NCBI GenBank assembly: GCA_024643255.1
Contig: JAHENF010000002.1
Span: forward strand, 1 to 55,152
DNA from: Ilumatobacteraceae bacterium
GTDB lineage: Bacteria > Actinomycetota > Acidimicrobiia > Acidimicrobiales > Ilumatobacteraceae
DNA length: 55,152 nt
Direction: 5' to 3'
In this document: positions 25,693 through 33,255 of the stretch, one piece after another
How the letters are laid out: each line of letters starts with the position of its first letter
Numbering within the stretch: the stretch's first letter is position 1
Notes under the pieces: model-generated
What the model was told of the DNA's origin: nothing
Database searches by the model: none
The model's input: the letters and a program-made list of their open reading frames with translations, nothing else
Program-made: the position numbers and the translations under genes

Positions 25693-27933
25693 TCAGGCCG
25701 TCGGCAACGAACTGATGACGTGGATGATGCCATTCGAGGCGAGGATCGCCGGGGGTTCGATCTCCGCGCCGCCGATGGTCACGACGCCACCATTGATCAC
25801 GAGTGCGAAGTCGTTGCCGCTCACCATGCTCACCGGATCGGTCAGATCGGCGAGCTCGAAGCGACCGTCCACCGCCGTGTCGGCCGCGATGAGGTAGAGC
25901 TGATCAGGCGTTTCGCCCGCAATCAGCGCATCGATGTCGATCCCGGCAGCAGCAAACGCGTCGTTGGTCGGCACGAACAGGGTGTATTGGGCCAGCAGCT
26001 GTTCGGGAAGCGCCGCTGCTTGGAGCAGGTGGAGGTAGTCGCTGAACCGCGGATCGGCGGCGAGCGCCTCGGCGAGCGACGGGAGTTCGATCGGCGGTTG
26101 GGGCGGCACCGTGGTCGCCGGCGGCACCGTGGTCGCCGGCGGCACCGTGGTCGCCGGCGGCACCGTGGTCGCCGGCGGGACCGTGGTCGCCGGCGGCAGC
26201 GTGGTCGTCGGCGCACCATTTTCGAGGCCCCGGGCGTAGACGGCCTCCAGCGTCGCCGCGTCGATGATGCCGGTCTCGGGCACGCCGAGCTCCCGCTGCA
26301 GGGCCTTCACTGCATCGGTGACCTCCTGGGTCCAGATGCCATCGATCGGACCGGTGTAGAAGCCGAGCTCGGTCAGCAGACGCTGCACTTCCATGGTGCT
26401 CTCCATGAGCGCAGCGGCGTAGTCACCCAGCGCTGCCCGCATCGCTGCGTCGGTGGCCGCGTCCCAGATGCCGGTCGGCGGGAGGCCAACCGAGGTCTGG
26501 AATGCCGCAATCGCTGCACGGAACTCCGGGGAGTCGAGACCGTCGATCGGCCCGCTGTAGAAGCCGAGGAAGGTCAGTGCCTGCTGGATCTTCGTGTTGA
26601 GATTGGCTGCCGCATAGGCCTCGAACTGACGGCGCAGGACCGCGATGTCGACATCGGCGCTGTCGGGATTCGAGATCTTTCCGCCCTCGATCGTGGCCGA
26701 GGTGTAGCGGGCAAATGTCGGGTCACCGTTGTCGTCGAGCGCGATCTGGCCGCTCGCCCCGTCGTAGTTGATGTCGTCGCCACTGTTGAGCTTCGTGAGG
26801 CAGTCGTCGTAGGTGGTGCAGGTGACGCCCTCGCCGGTGACGTCGATCGCCGCCTGCGCCAGCGTGTCCGACGTGCCGGCGTCGACGGCCGCCGTGGCGA
26901 GTGCCATGATCATCGCGCAGTCGTACGCCTGCGCGGCGTTGGCCACCTGGCCGGCGGGGTCCGCTTCGTAGAGGCGATCGAGGAAGGCCTTGTTGCCCAC
27001 CGTGCCGAGCATCTGGAACCCGTCCGCCGCTGTTTGGTCGGTGCCGGCGATCGCGATCTCGGCGATACCGGGAGCGAAGAAGGCGTCGAGGCCGATCATG
27101 GTCGACGGGTCGAGGCCGGCGGCGATCAGCGCCGACAGCAAGTTGCCGCCCTCCCCGTAGGTCACGAGAATCGAGACGTCGGGTTTCAGCGCTGCGACCT
27201 CGGCCGCCGTGCCGCCGAAGATCACCCGGCGGGGGTTGTAGTCGACGACCGAAGGAACGAGCCCGGCCGATTGGAGGACGGCGGCGATCGTGTTGCCCAC
27301 CGAGTAGCCGTAGTCGTCGCCACGGGCGACGATCGCCACCTTCCACGGAGCGCCGGGAGCCTTCTCGTCACGGCGATTGATGATCTGGCCGGCAAGGTAG
27401 GCCGAGGTCACGTCGTCGGGGATGGCGGTGCGGAACAGCGTCATCGGGTCCTGGCCGAGCGTGAGACTCGGCACGGTCGCCGAGGCGGAGCAGATCGTCG
27501 ACCCGAGCGACGCGACCTCGTCGCGGACCTCGATTCCTCCGGTCGAGCCCGCGGGGCCGATCAGCGCCTGGGCACCCGCATCGACTGCGGCCGTCACGTT
27601 GGCGGCCGGCTCGGCGCCGGGTTCGGCGACCGAGGTGTTGATCGTCAGCGGCCCCTCGAGCACGCCGCCGCCTTCGTTCACGTCGGTGACGGCGAGGTCG
27701 GCCCCGCGTTGTTGGCCCTGGAACAGGGTGGCGAGGAGACCGGGAGCCGGTGCGAGGAGGCCCAACTCGAGCCCTTCGCCGGTCAGGCCGGCTTCGGTCG
27801 TCGGCGCGCTCGGCTGCGTCGTCTCGACGGTTGGGGTCGTCGCTGGGGTGTCCCCGTCGCTGCTGCAGCCGGCGATGATCACTGCGGCGGTGACCAGCGC
27901 GGCAACCGGACGACTCCACGTGTTTCGACTCAT
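25693..27933 (-). CDS. Lipoprotein: periplasmic-binding + 2 peptidoglycan-binding + fasciclin domains
   Basis: 746 aa with an unusual domain order. A lipoprotein signal ends in VIIAGC (lipidated Cys ~23), then a Pro/Thr-rich stretch. A type-I periplasmic-binding domain (Peripla_BP_6-like, about 50-430) carries GLLAPAPGLLATLFQGQQRG. Two PG_binding_1-like repeats (about 444-501 and 508-568) contain LGFYSGPIDG and LGFYTGPIDG. A PPATTV linker (~570-612) leads to a C-terminal fasciclin-like domain (616-746) with YTLFVPTNDAF and SNGIIHVI. The start is the ATG at 27933 with GGGAG just upstream. No ABC permease genes are adjacent, so the binding domain is an orphan receptor. First gene of the minus-strand lipid-type operon. 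Confidence 0.88.
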   Translation of the reverse strand: MSRNTWSRPVAALVTAAVIIAGCSSDGDTPATTPTVETTQPSAPTTEAGLTGEGLELGLLAPAPGLLATLFQGQQRGADLAVTDVNEGGGVLEGPLTINTSVAEPGAEPAANVTAAVDAGAQALIGPAGSTGGIEVRDEVASLGSTICSASATVPSLTLGQDPMTLFRTAIPDDVTSAYLAGQIINRRDEKAPGAPWKVAIVARGDDYGYSVGNTIAAVLQSAGLVPSVVDYNPRRVIFGGTAAEVAALKPDVSILVTYGEGGNLLSALIAAGLDPSTMIGLDAFFAPGIAEIAIAGTDQTAADGFQMLGTVGNKAFLDRLYEADPAGQVANAAQAYDCAMIMALATAAVDAGTSDTLAQAAIDVTGEGVTCTTYDDCLTKLNSGDDINYDGASGQIALDDNGDPTFARYTSATIEGGKISNPDSADVDIAVLRRQFEAYAAANLNTKIQQALTFLGFYSGPIDGLDSPEFRAAIAAFQTSVGLPPTGIWDAATDAAMRAALGDYAAALMESTMEVQRLLTELGFYTGPIDGIWTQEVTDAVKALQRELGVPETGIIDAATLEAVYARGLENGAPTTTLPPATTVPPATTVPPATTVPPATTVPPATTVPPQPPIELPSLAEALAADPRFSDYLHLLQAAALPEQLLAQYTLFVPTNDAFAAAGIDIDALIAGETPDQLYLIAADTAVDGRFELADLTDPVSMVSGNDFALVINGGVVTIGGAEIEPPAILASNGIIHVISSLPTA
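26105..26212. repeat. Six tandem 18-base units coding the PPATTV linker
   Basis: Units start at 26105, 26123, 26141, 26159, 26177 and 26195. The first four are identical (GGCACCGTGGTCGCCGGC) and the last two carry one or two changes. They sit in frame and encode a Pro/Thr repeat between the peptidoglycan-binding and fasciclin domains of the lipoprotein. Copy number may vary between strains. Confidence 0.9.
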
Positions 27934-27947
27934 GACCACTCCCTGCA

Positions 27948-27976
27948 TTGACGGATTCTTGACGGATTCTTGACGA
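27948..27976. repeat. 11-base direct repeats upstream of the lipoprotein gene
   Basis: TTGACGGATTC at 27948-27958 and 27959-27969, then a partial TTGACGA at 27970-27976. The repeat lies 15-43 bases upstream of the lipoprotein start and about 107 bases upstream of the divergent LLM gene. An 11-base period fits head-to-tail binding of OmpR/PhoP-type response regulators; binding is inferred. Confidence 0.6.
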
Positions 27977-28082
27977 ACGCGAAGCGGCCGCGAACGAACG
28001 GTAACCCTCCATCGGCACACGGAACGGACAACTTGAGCGTGATCTGAAAATATTCTTCGAGGCCGATCGGTACTGTTCGACG

Positions 28083-28994
28083 ATGCCTCAGAAGCGCATG
28101 AAGATCGGCGTCCAACTCCCCGAAGTCGAGTGGGAAGTGCCGTTCCCCGAGTTGATCGCAATGGCTCAGACCGCCGAGGCGGTCGGCTTCGACTCGGTCT
28201 GGCTCGGCGACCATCTCCTGTACGAACTGGACGTCTCCGACCGTGGCCCGTGGGAGGTCTGGACATCACTGGCGGCGATCGCCGCCTCGACGTCCACGAT
28301 CCAGATCGGCCCGCTGGTGGCATCGACGAGCTTCCATGCGCCGGCGATGTTGGCCAAGCAGGCGACGACGGTCGACGCCATCTCCGAGGGTCGTCTGATT
28401 CTCGGGCTCGGCGCCGGATGGAACCAGCGCGAATACGACGCCTTCGGGTTCGCCTACGACCACCGCGTGAGCCGATTCGCCGAGGCGTTCACGATCATCC
28501 GAACGTTGCTGCGCGAGGGGTCGATCGACTTCCACGGCGGCTACTACGACGCGGACCGGTGCGTCCTGCACCCGCGATCGAGCGAATCAGGGCCACCTCT
28601 GATGGTCGGCTCGATCGGTGATCGCATGCTCGACATCACGCTCGCGCACGTCGACTCGTGGAACATGTGGTGGAGCCAGTACGGCAACTCGGTCGAAGGG
28701 TTTCGGGGTGAGAAGCAACGCGTGGACGCGCTGATCGAGGCCGTCGGACGCTCCGGCGAAGTCGACGCGACCGCCGCGCTACTGATCCAACTCGAGGACG
28801 GCGTCGGTCGCCAGATGGGCGACTACGTCGACATCAACGCCGTGCGCCCGCTCACGGGGTCAGCGATCGCGCTTGCCGATCAATTGCGCGAGTTCGAAGC
28901 CGCCGGCGCAGCACACGTCCAATTGGTGGTCGATCCGATCACCCGTTCCTCGATCGAGTGGCTCGGCGACGTCCTGACCGCCTTCCGCCACTGA
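28083..28994 (+). CDS. LLM-class F420-dependent oxidoreductase (first copy)
   Basis: 303 aa luciferase-like TIM barrel. KIGVQLPEVEWEVPFPELIAMA at the start, AISEGRLILGLGAGWNQREY in the middle, and PPLMVGSIGDRMLDITLAHVDSWNMW typical of F420-dependent members. F420 (or FMN) redox cofactor is expected; the substrate is unknown. The start at 28083 is the ATG that gives the normal N-terminus. Divergent from the lipoprotein operon. Confidence 0.9.
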   Translation: MPQKRMKIGVQLPEVEWEVPFPELIAMAQTAEAVGFDSVWLGDHLLYELDVSDRGPWEVWTSLAAIAASTSTIQIGPLVASTSFHAPAMLAKQATTVDAISEGRLILGLGAGWNQREYDAFGFAYDHRVSRFAEAFTIIRTLLREGSIDFHGGYYDADRCVLHPRSSESGPPLMVGSIGDRMLDITLAHVDSWNMWWSQYGNSVEGFRGEKQRVDALIEAVGRSGEVDATAALLIQLEDGVGRQMGDYVDINAVRPLTGSAIALADQLREFEAAGAAHVQLVVDPITRSSIEWLGDVLTAFRH

Positions 28995-29008
28995 CGTGAG
29001 GCAGCGAG

Positions 29009-29039
29009 GGTGACGCCGGTGCCAGGCGTCGGCGTCACC
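29009..29039. terminator. Hairpin terminator between convergent LLM genes
   Basis: GGTGACGCCG (29009-29018) pairs perfectly with CGGCGTCACC (29030-29039) around an 11-base loop, between the stops at 28994 and 29044. Position suggests a bidirectional terminator. Confidence 0.7.
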
Positions 29040-29043
29040 AAGA

Positions 29044-29955
29044 TCATGACGTGAAGGCGGCGAGCGTCGCTCGACCCCGGGCCTGTTCGTCGGGCGAGCC
29101 GCCCATCACCACGCCGGTGAAGTCCGTGGCCCCGGCGGCGGCGATGCGGCCGAGGCCATCGGTCACCTCGGCCTCGCTGCCGATCAGGGAGATCTCCTCC
29201 ACGCCGTGGACGCCCTCGATGTCGAGCATCGCCCGGTAGGACGGCAGCGTGGCGTAGTCCTTGAGGATCGCGCCCACGAACTCACGAGCGGGCGCGGGGT
29301 CGTCGGTGACCCACACCGGCAGGCTGCACACCACGCTCGGCGTCGGTCGATCGGCATTCGCCGCTGCCGCACCGATCGTCGGCACGATCTGACGCTCGAG
29401 CGTGACCGGTCCCACACACCACAGGATCGTGCCGTCGCAGCGGCGGCCCGCGATCTCGAGCATCTGCTGGCCGAGCGCGGCGAGCATCACCTTTGGCGGA
29501 TCGGTCACCGGGCGCGGGCCGCCACCGTGGTAACTCCACACGTCGCCCGTGTGGTCGGCGGCACCGTCGTGCAGCAGTGGCAGCAACACGTCGAGGTAGT
29601 CGAGCATGTGACGAATCGGACGCTCCCAGGTCATCCCGAGCGTGCCCTCGACGGAAGGTTTGTGGGCCAGACCGATCCCGAGTGTGAACCGGCCACCGGT
29701 GGCCGCCTGCGCCGTCAGCGCCTGGGCCGCGAGCGCCGACGGATGCCGCTGCCACGTCGGGACAACGGCGGTACCCAGTTCGATGCCGCCGGTCCGTGGG
29801 CCGGCAAGACCGAGCACAGCTGTGGCATCGAGCAGGCCTGTCTGAGCCAGCCAGTAGGAGGTGAAGCCCGAGGCCTCGGACGCCCCGATGTCGTCCAGAA
29901 TCACCCCGAGATCAGGGTTGACGAGCTTGTCCGAGCCGTTGATTCCGATGCGCAT
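29044..29955 (-). CDS. LLM-class F420-dependent oxidoreductase (second copy)
   Basis: 303 aa, same superfamily as the gene at 28083 but not a close duplicate: AATGGRFTLGIGLAHKPSVE and VMLAALGQQMLEIAGRRCDGTILWCVGP fit F420-type (TIGR03564-like) enzymes. Substrate unknown. It lies 90 bases downstream of the fucose-isomerase-like gene on the same strand. Confidence 0.9.
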   Translation of the reverse strand: MRIGINGSDKLVNPDLGVILDDIGASEASGFTSYWLAQTGLLDATAVLGLAGPRTGGIELGTAVVPTWQRHPSALAAQALTAQAATGGRFTLGIGLAHKPSVEGTLGMTWERPIRHMLDYLDVLLPLLHDGAADHTGDVWSYHGGGPRPVTDPPKVMLAALGQQMLEIAGRRCDGTILWCVGPVTLERQIVPTIGAAAANADRPTPSVVCSLPVWVTDDPAPAREFVGAILKDYATLPSYRAMLDIEGVHGVEEISLIGSEAEVTDGLGRIAAAGATDFTGVVMGGSPDEQARGRATLAAFTS

Positions 29956-30045
29956 GGGTCCCCTGTCTCGACGCTCCGACCGTCGGACGTCGCCGGCATG
30001 ATCGTACGTGGCGGCAGGCGACCTGAGGTCGTCGGGCCTGGTCTG

Positions 30046-31302
30046 TCAGTCGGCGACGGCCATCGCCCACCATCGACGAAGGCGCGCTTCGTGATGACCG
30101 GCGGCCAGCACGATGTGATTGCCCAGCGGGCGTTCGAGCAGGTCGCTGACGTTGCCGGACGACAGCGCGACGGTCACCTGCGTACGACACAGGTCGGGAT
30201 CGTCCCCGGTGGCCACGATGTCGCCCTCGACGATCCAGGACTCGTCGAGATCTGCACCCCCGACGCGCAGCAACGTCACGGGCTGGGCCGCGAAGTGGCC
30301 GCTGATTCCAACGCCTCGACCCGATTCGAAGTGGGTGTCGAGCGCGAATCCGTCGATCATCGACGGCGCAACAGTGCAGTGCGCCAACACCAATTGGTTC
30401 GCCTCGACGTCGACCGTTGCGGGATTGGCCATCCACGCCGGACGATCGAGCAGGTGGCGCACCAGCAACATCCCCAGCGTCGAGGGCACGTCGCCCTCGC
30501 ATCCGGCGACGATCCCGTCGTCGTTCAGCGCCGCAAGGGCGAGACATCCCGAGGTGCCGGGGTCACCGAGCAGGTCGAAGCACCGCACCGTGACCGCGTC
30601 GAGCAGGTGATCCTCCAGCACGTCGCCGAGCGCCGAGCGCACGCCCATCGCGTCATTGACATCACTTCGCTCGACGTTCGACCGGACGGGGTCGGCCACG
30701 GCGGTGAATCGTTCGGCGAGCACACCGGTCGGAACCACCGGTGCCCGAGTCAGTTCGATCATCCGGGTCGGGTCGACGGTCACGAGCTGTGGGCCCCACC
30801 GGCGTCGGACGACGTCGGCATCGGGACTGCTCGCAACCAGCCACGTCGACGGGCCTCCGACGATGCCGAGGCGCGTCGAATGCATGCGGCGGATCGCCTC
30901 GATGTCGCCGACGGCCTCATCGAGATCTCGCTCGTCGACTTCGGACCGCCCGCTGAGAAACACGATGCGACCGCGGCCGCCGGTCTGGCGCAATGCGGCG
31001 AGCGTCTCCAGCGCGGCCGGCAGCGAGTTGTGCGCGCGGTGAGCGATCAGGATCGTCGGTTCCTCCCCCTGCGACAGGCGCCGGTGGGCCAATGCGTCGA
31101 GCACCATCCGCTCGGTGCCTCCCGTGGCCACCAGGAACACGAGCGGCACGTCGTCCGCCATCTCGGCGCCGTGAGCCTCCCGGCCACCGATCGAGTCGAG
31201 CACGGCCCGAGCGGGAGCGGTCAGTTCGGCGACGACATCCGCGTCGTGGAGCCGAGAGGCCATCACCGCATAACGAAAGCGAACCGCGGGCCCGTCGCTC
31301 AT
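30046..31302 (-). CDS. L-fucose/L-arabinose isomerase-like protein
   Basis: 418 aa. The C-terminal half carries ALNDDGIVAGCEGDVPSTL and the DTHFESGRGVGI block seen in fucose/arabinose isomerase-related proteins (COG2407). The N-terminal half includes FLVATGGTERMVLDAL. Metal-dependent aldose-ketose isomerisation is possible, but related archaeal and actinobacterial members are uncharacterised, so the substrate is uncertain. The start overlaps the stop of the thioredoxin gene (ATGA), an unusual pairing that implies coupled expression. Confidence 0.78.
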   Translation of the reverse strand: MSDGPAVRFRYAVMASRLHDADVVAELTAPARAVLDSIGGREAHGAEMADDVPLVFLVATGGTERMVLDALAHRRLSQGEEPTILIAHRAHNSLPAALETLAALRQTGGRGRIVFLSGRSEVDERDLDEAVGDIEAIRRMHSTRLGIVGGPSTWLVASSPDADVVRRRWGPQLVTVDPTRMIELTRAPVVPTGVLAERFTAVADPVRSNVERSDVNDAMGVRSALGDVLEDHLLDAVTVRCFDLLGDPGTSGCLALAALNDDGIVAGCEGDVPSTLGMLLVRHLLDRPAWMANPATVDVEANQLVLAHCTVAPSMIDGFALDTHFESGRGVGISGHFAAQPVTLLRVGGADLDESWIVEGDIVATGDDPDLCRTQVTVALSSGNVSDLLERPLGNHIVLAAGHHEARLRRWWAMAVAD

Positions 31303-31718
31303 CGCAGCGCCTCGATCCGGGCCCGCAGCACGTGTTCCGGTTGCGCGCCGACAACGGTCTCGACGAGATCACCGTCGCGCATGAACAGCAGCATCGGGAT
31401 GCTGCGGGCCTCATAGCGCTGCGCGGTTCGGGGCGACTGGTCGACGTCGACCTTCACGACCTTCAACGAGTCCGCGAACTCGTGCGACAACTTCTCGAGC
31501 ACCGGCGCCACCATGCGACACGGTCCGCACCAGGGCGCCCACAGGTCGACCAGCACGAGGCGTTTCGTTCGGACGGCGGCGCCGAAATCGTGGTCGCCGG
31601 CTTCCACGATCCACGGCAGGTCGACATGGCACTTCGCGCATCGGGGCGAACCCGCCGCCGATGCCGGCACGCGATTCTTCGCTCCACACGACGGACAGAC
31701 GACGACGTTCGACCCCAC
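31299..31718 (-). CDS. trxC: Thioredoxin with N-terminal zinc ribbon (TrxC type)
   Basis: 139 aa. An N-terminal zinc ribbon (CPSC...CAKC) precedes the thioredoxin fold with active site WAPWCGPCRM (~63) and cis-Pro in IPMLLF. This is the Trx2/TrxC type that reduces disulfides in the cytoplasm. The GTG start at 31718 is chosen because it gives the usual short N-terminus before VVVCPSCG; an ATG at 31748 would add a ten-residue extension without similarity. Overlaps the isomerase-like gene by four bases. Confidence 0.88.
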   Translation of the reverse strand: MGSNVVVCPSCGAKNRVPASAAGSPRCAKCHVDLPWIVEAGDHDFGAAVRTKRLVLVDLWAPWCGPCRMVAPVLEKLSHEFADSLKVVKVDVDQSPRTAQRYEARSIPMLLFMRDGDLVETVVGAQPEHVLRARIEALR

Positions 31719-31818
31719 GTCCCAACGGTAGGGCGGACACCGCGCCACCGACAGGGCCGATCGTCACGTTGGAACGTCACGTTTGACCCGGCACCGTGTG
31801 ACGGATTGACTGAGCAGC

Positions 31819-33255
31819 ATGGGATACGTGCTCGATCCTGCGGGCACCATGCAGGACGAAGTGCGCCGAGTCGCGGCGGAACGCCTCGGCGCGGCGATCG
31901 AGCAACTCGAGGCGGTCGGCTCGGGCACGGTCGACGCCGAGACCGCCGTGCACGACGTCCGCAAGCGCTGCAAGGAGACGCGCGGACTGGCACGACTCGT
32001 CCGGCCCGCGCTCGGCGACGGATTCCGACCGTTCGACGCGCTGGTGCGCAACGCCGCCAACCATCTCTCGGCGACGCGCGACGCACACGCCCTGCTCGCC
32101 ACCCTCGATCGTCTTCTCGATGCTCACGATCTCGACGACCGGCTCGCGTCGGTCCGCGACCATCAGGCGTCGGTCGCGGCCGCCGCAACCATCGAGATCG
32201 AGGCGGGCAACGAGGGGATCGCCGCCGCCCGGGACCTGCTCATCGAAGCTCGGAAGCGATCGCAGCACTGGGAGCTGCCCGACGACGTCGAATCGATCGC
32301 TGACGGGCTGGACGCCACCTACCGCGCCGGGCACCGGGCGCTGCGCAGCGCGGAGCGCCGCCTCAGCGACGAGCACATGCACGAGTGGCGCAAGTCGGTG
32401 AAGTACCTCTGGTACCAGATGCGCCTCCTCCGCGATGCGTCGCCGAGCGTCATCGAGCCACTGATCGATCAGCTCGACCACCTCGCCGACGCCCTCGGCG
32501 ACGATCACGACCTGGCCGTCCTCGTCGCCTCGCTGAATGCCGACGCGGCCCGATTCGGCACGCCCGACATCGTCGCCCATGCGTGCGAGGTGGCACGGGC
32601 GCAGCAGCACGATCTGCGGATTCCAGCGCTCCGCGCTGGCGCCGTCGTCTACACGGAACGGCCCCGGGCGTTCCGCTCCAGAGTGATGCGCTACTGGAGG
32701 CTCACCAGTGAGTCCGGACCCGAACTGCCCACGGGCGGTATCGAGGCGCCCGCGCCGTCGACCGTCGAACCGTCGATCTCCACGATCGAACGAGAACGGA
32801 AGTTCGTCATCGACGCGATACCTGCGGATCTCGATCTGTCCGACCGTTGTGATCTGCGTCAGGGGTACCTCGTCGCCGACGACGGGGCATCGGTGCGGGT
32901 CCGCGACAGCGGACCGAAGGGATTCACCCTCACGGTGAAGGCCGGTCGCGGAGCCGAGCGGACCGAACTGGAATGGGCGATCGATCGGACGCAGTTCGAT
33001 GCTGCGTGGCCGCACACGGCCGGTCGGCGCGTCGTCAAGACCAGGCACCGCATCGCGCTCGACCGCCATGTCGTCGAACTCGATGTCTTCGCCGAGGACC
33101 TGCACGGCCTCGTGTTCGCCGAGGTCGAGTTCGACTCGCGGGATGACCTCGATGCCTTCGAGCCACCCGACTGGTTCGGCCTCGAGGTCACCGACGATGG
33201 TCGATACACCAACGCATCGCTCGCGCTCCGCGGTCGACCCGAGGAGGACTCATGA
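31819..33255 (+). CDS. CHAD-CYTH fusion protein (reversed domain order)
   Basis: 478 aa. N-terminal CHAD domain (about 10-300) has the conserved His/Arg/Lys positions in VHDVRKRCKETRGLARLVR and HEWRKSVKYLWYQMRLLR. The CYTH domain begins at ERERKF (~324; ExExK) and continues with Arg/Lys/Glu strands such as TLTVKAGRGAERTELEW. CHAD domains bind polyphosphate and CYTH domains hydrolyse triphosphates or phosphorylate nucleotides, so the protein likely acts on polyphosphate. The usual arrangement is CYTH then CHAD. The stop overlaps the amidase start (ATGA). Confidence 0.9.
   Translation: MGYVLDPAGTMQDEVRRVAAERLGAAIEQLEAVGSGTVDAETAVHDVRKRCKETRGLARLVRPALGDGFRPFDALVRNAANHLSATRDAHALLATLDRLLDAHDLDDRLASVRDHQASVAAAATIEIEAGNEGIAAARDLLIEARKRSQHWELPDDVESIADGLDATYRAGHRALRSAERRLSDEHMHEWRKSVKYLWYQMRLLRDASPSVIEPLIDQLDHLADALGDDHDLAVLVASLNADAARFGTPDIVAHACEVARAQQHDLRIPALRAGAVVYTERPRAFRSRVMRYWRLTSESGPELPTGGIEAPAPSTVEPSISTIERERKFVIDAIPADLDLSDRCDLRQGYLVADDGASVRVRDSGPKGFTLTVKAGRGAERTELEWAIDRTQFDAAWPHTAGRRVVKTRHRIALDRHVVELDVFAEDLHGLVFAEVEFDSRDDLDAFEPPDWFGLEVTDDGRYTNASLALRGRPEEDS

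Noticed and set aside
26105-26212. Tandem repeat considered as a CRISPR array
   Set aside because: Units are 18 bases, contiguous, without unique spacers, and encode an in-frame PPATTV linker.
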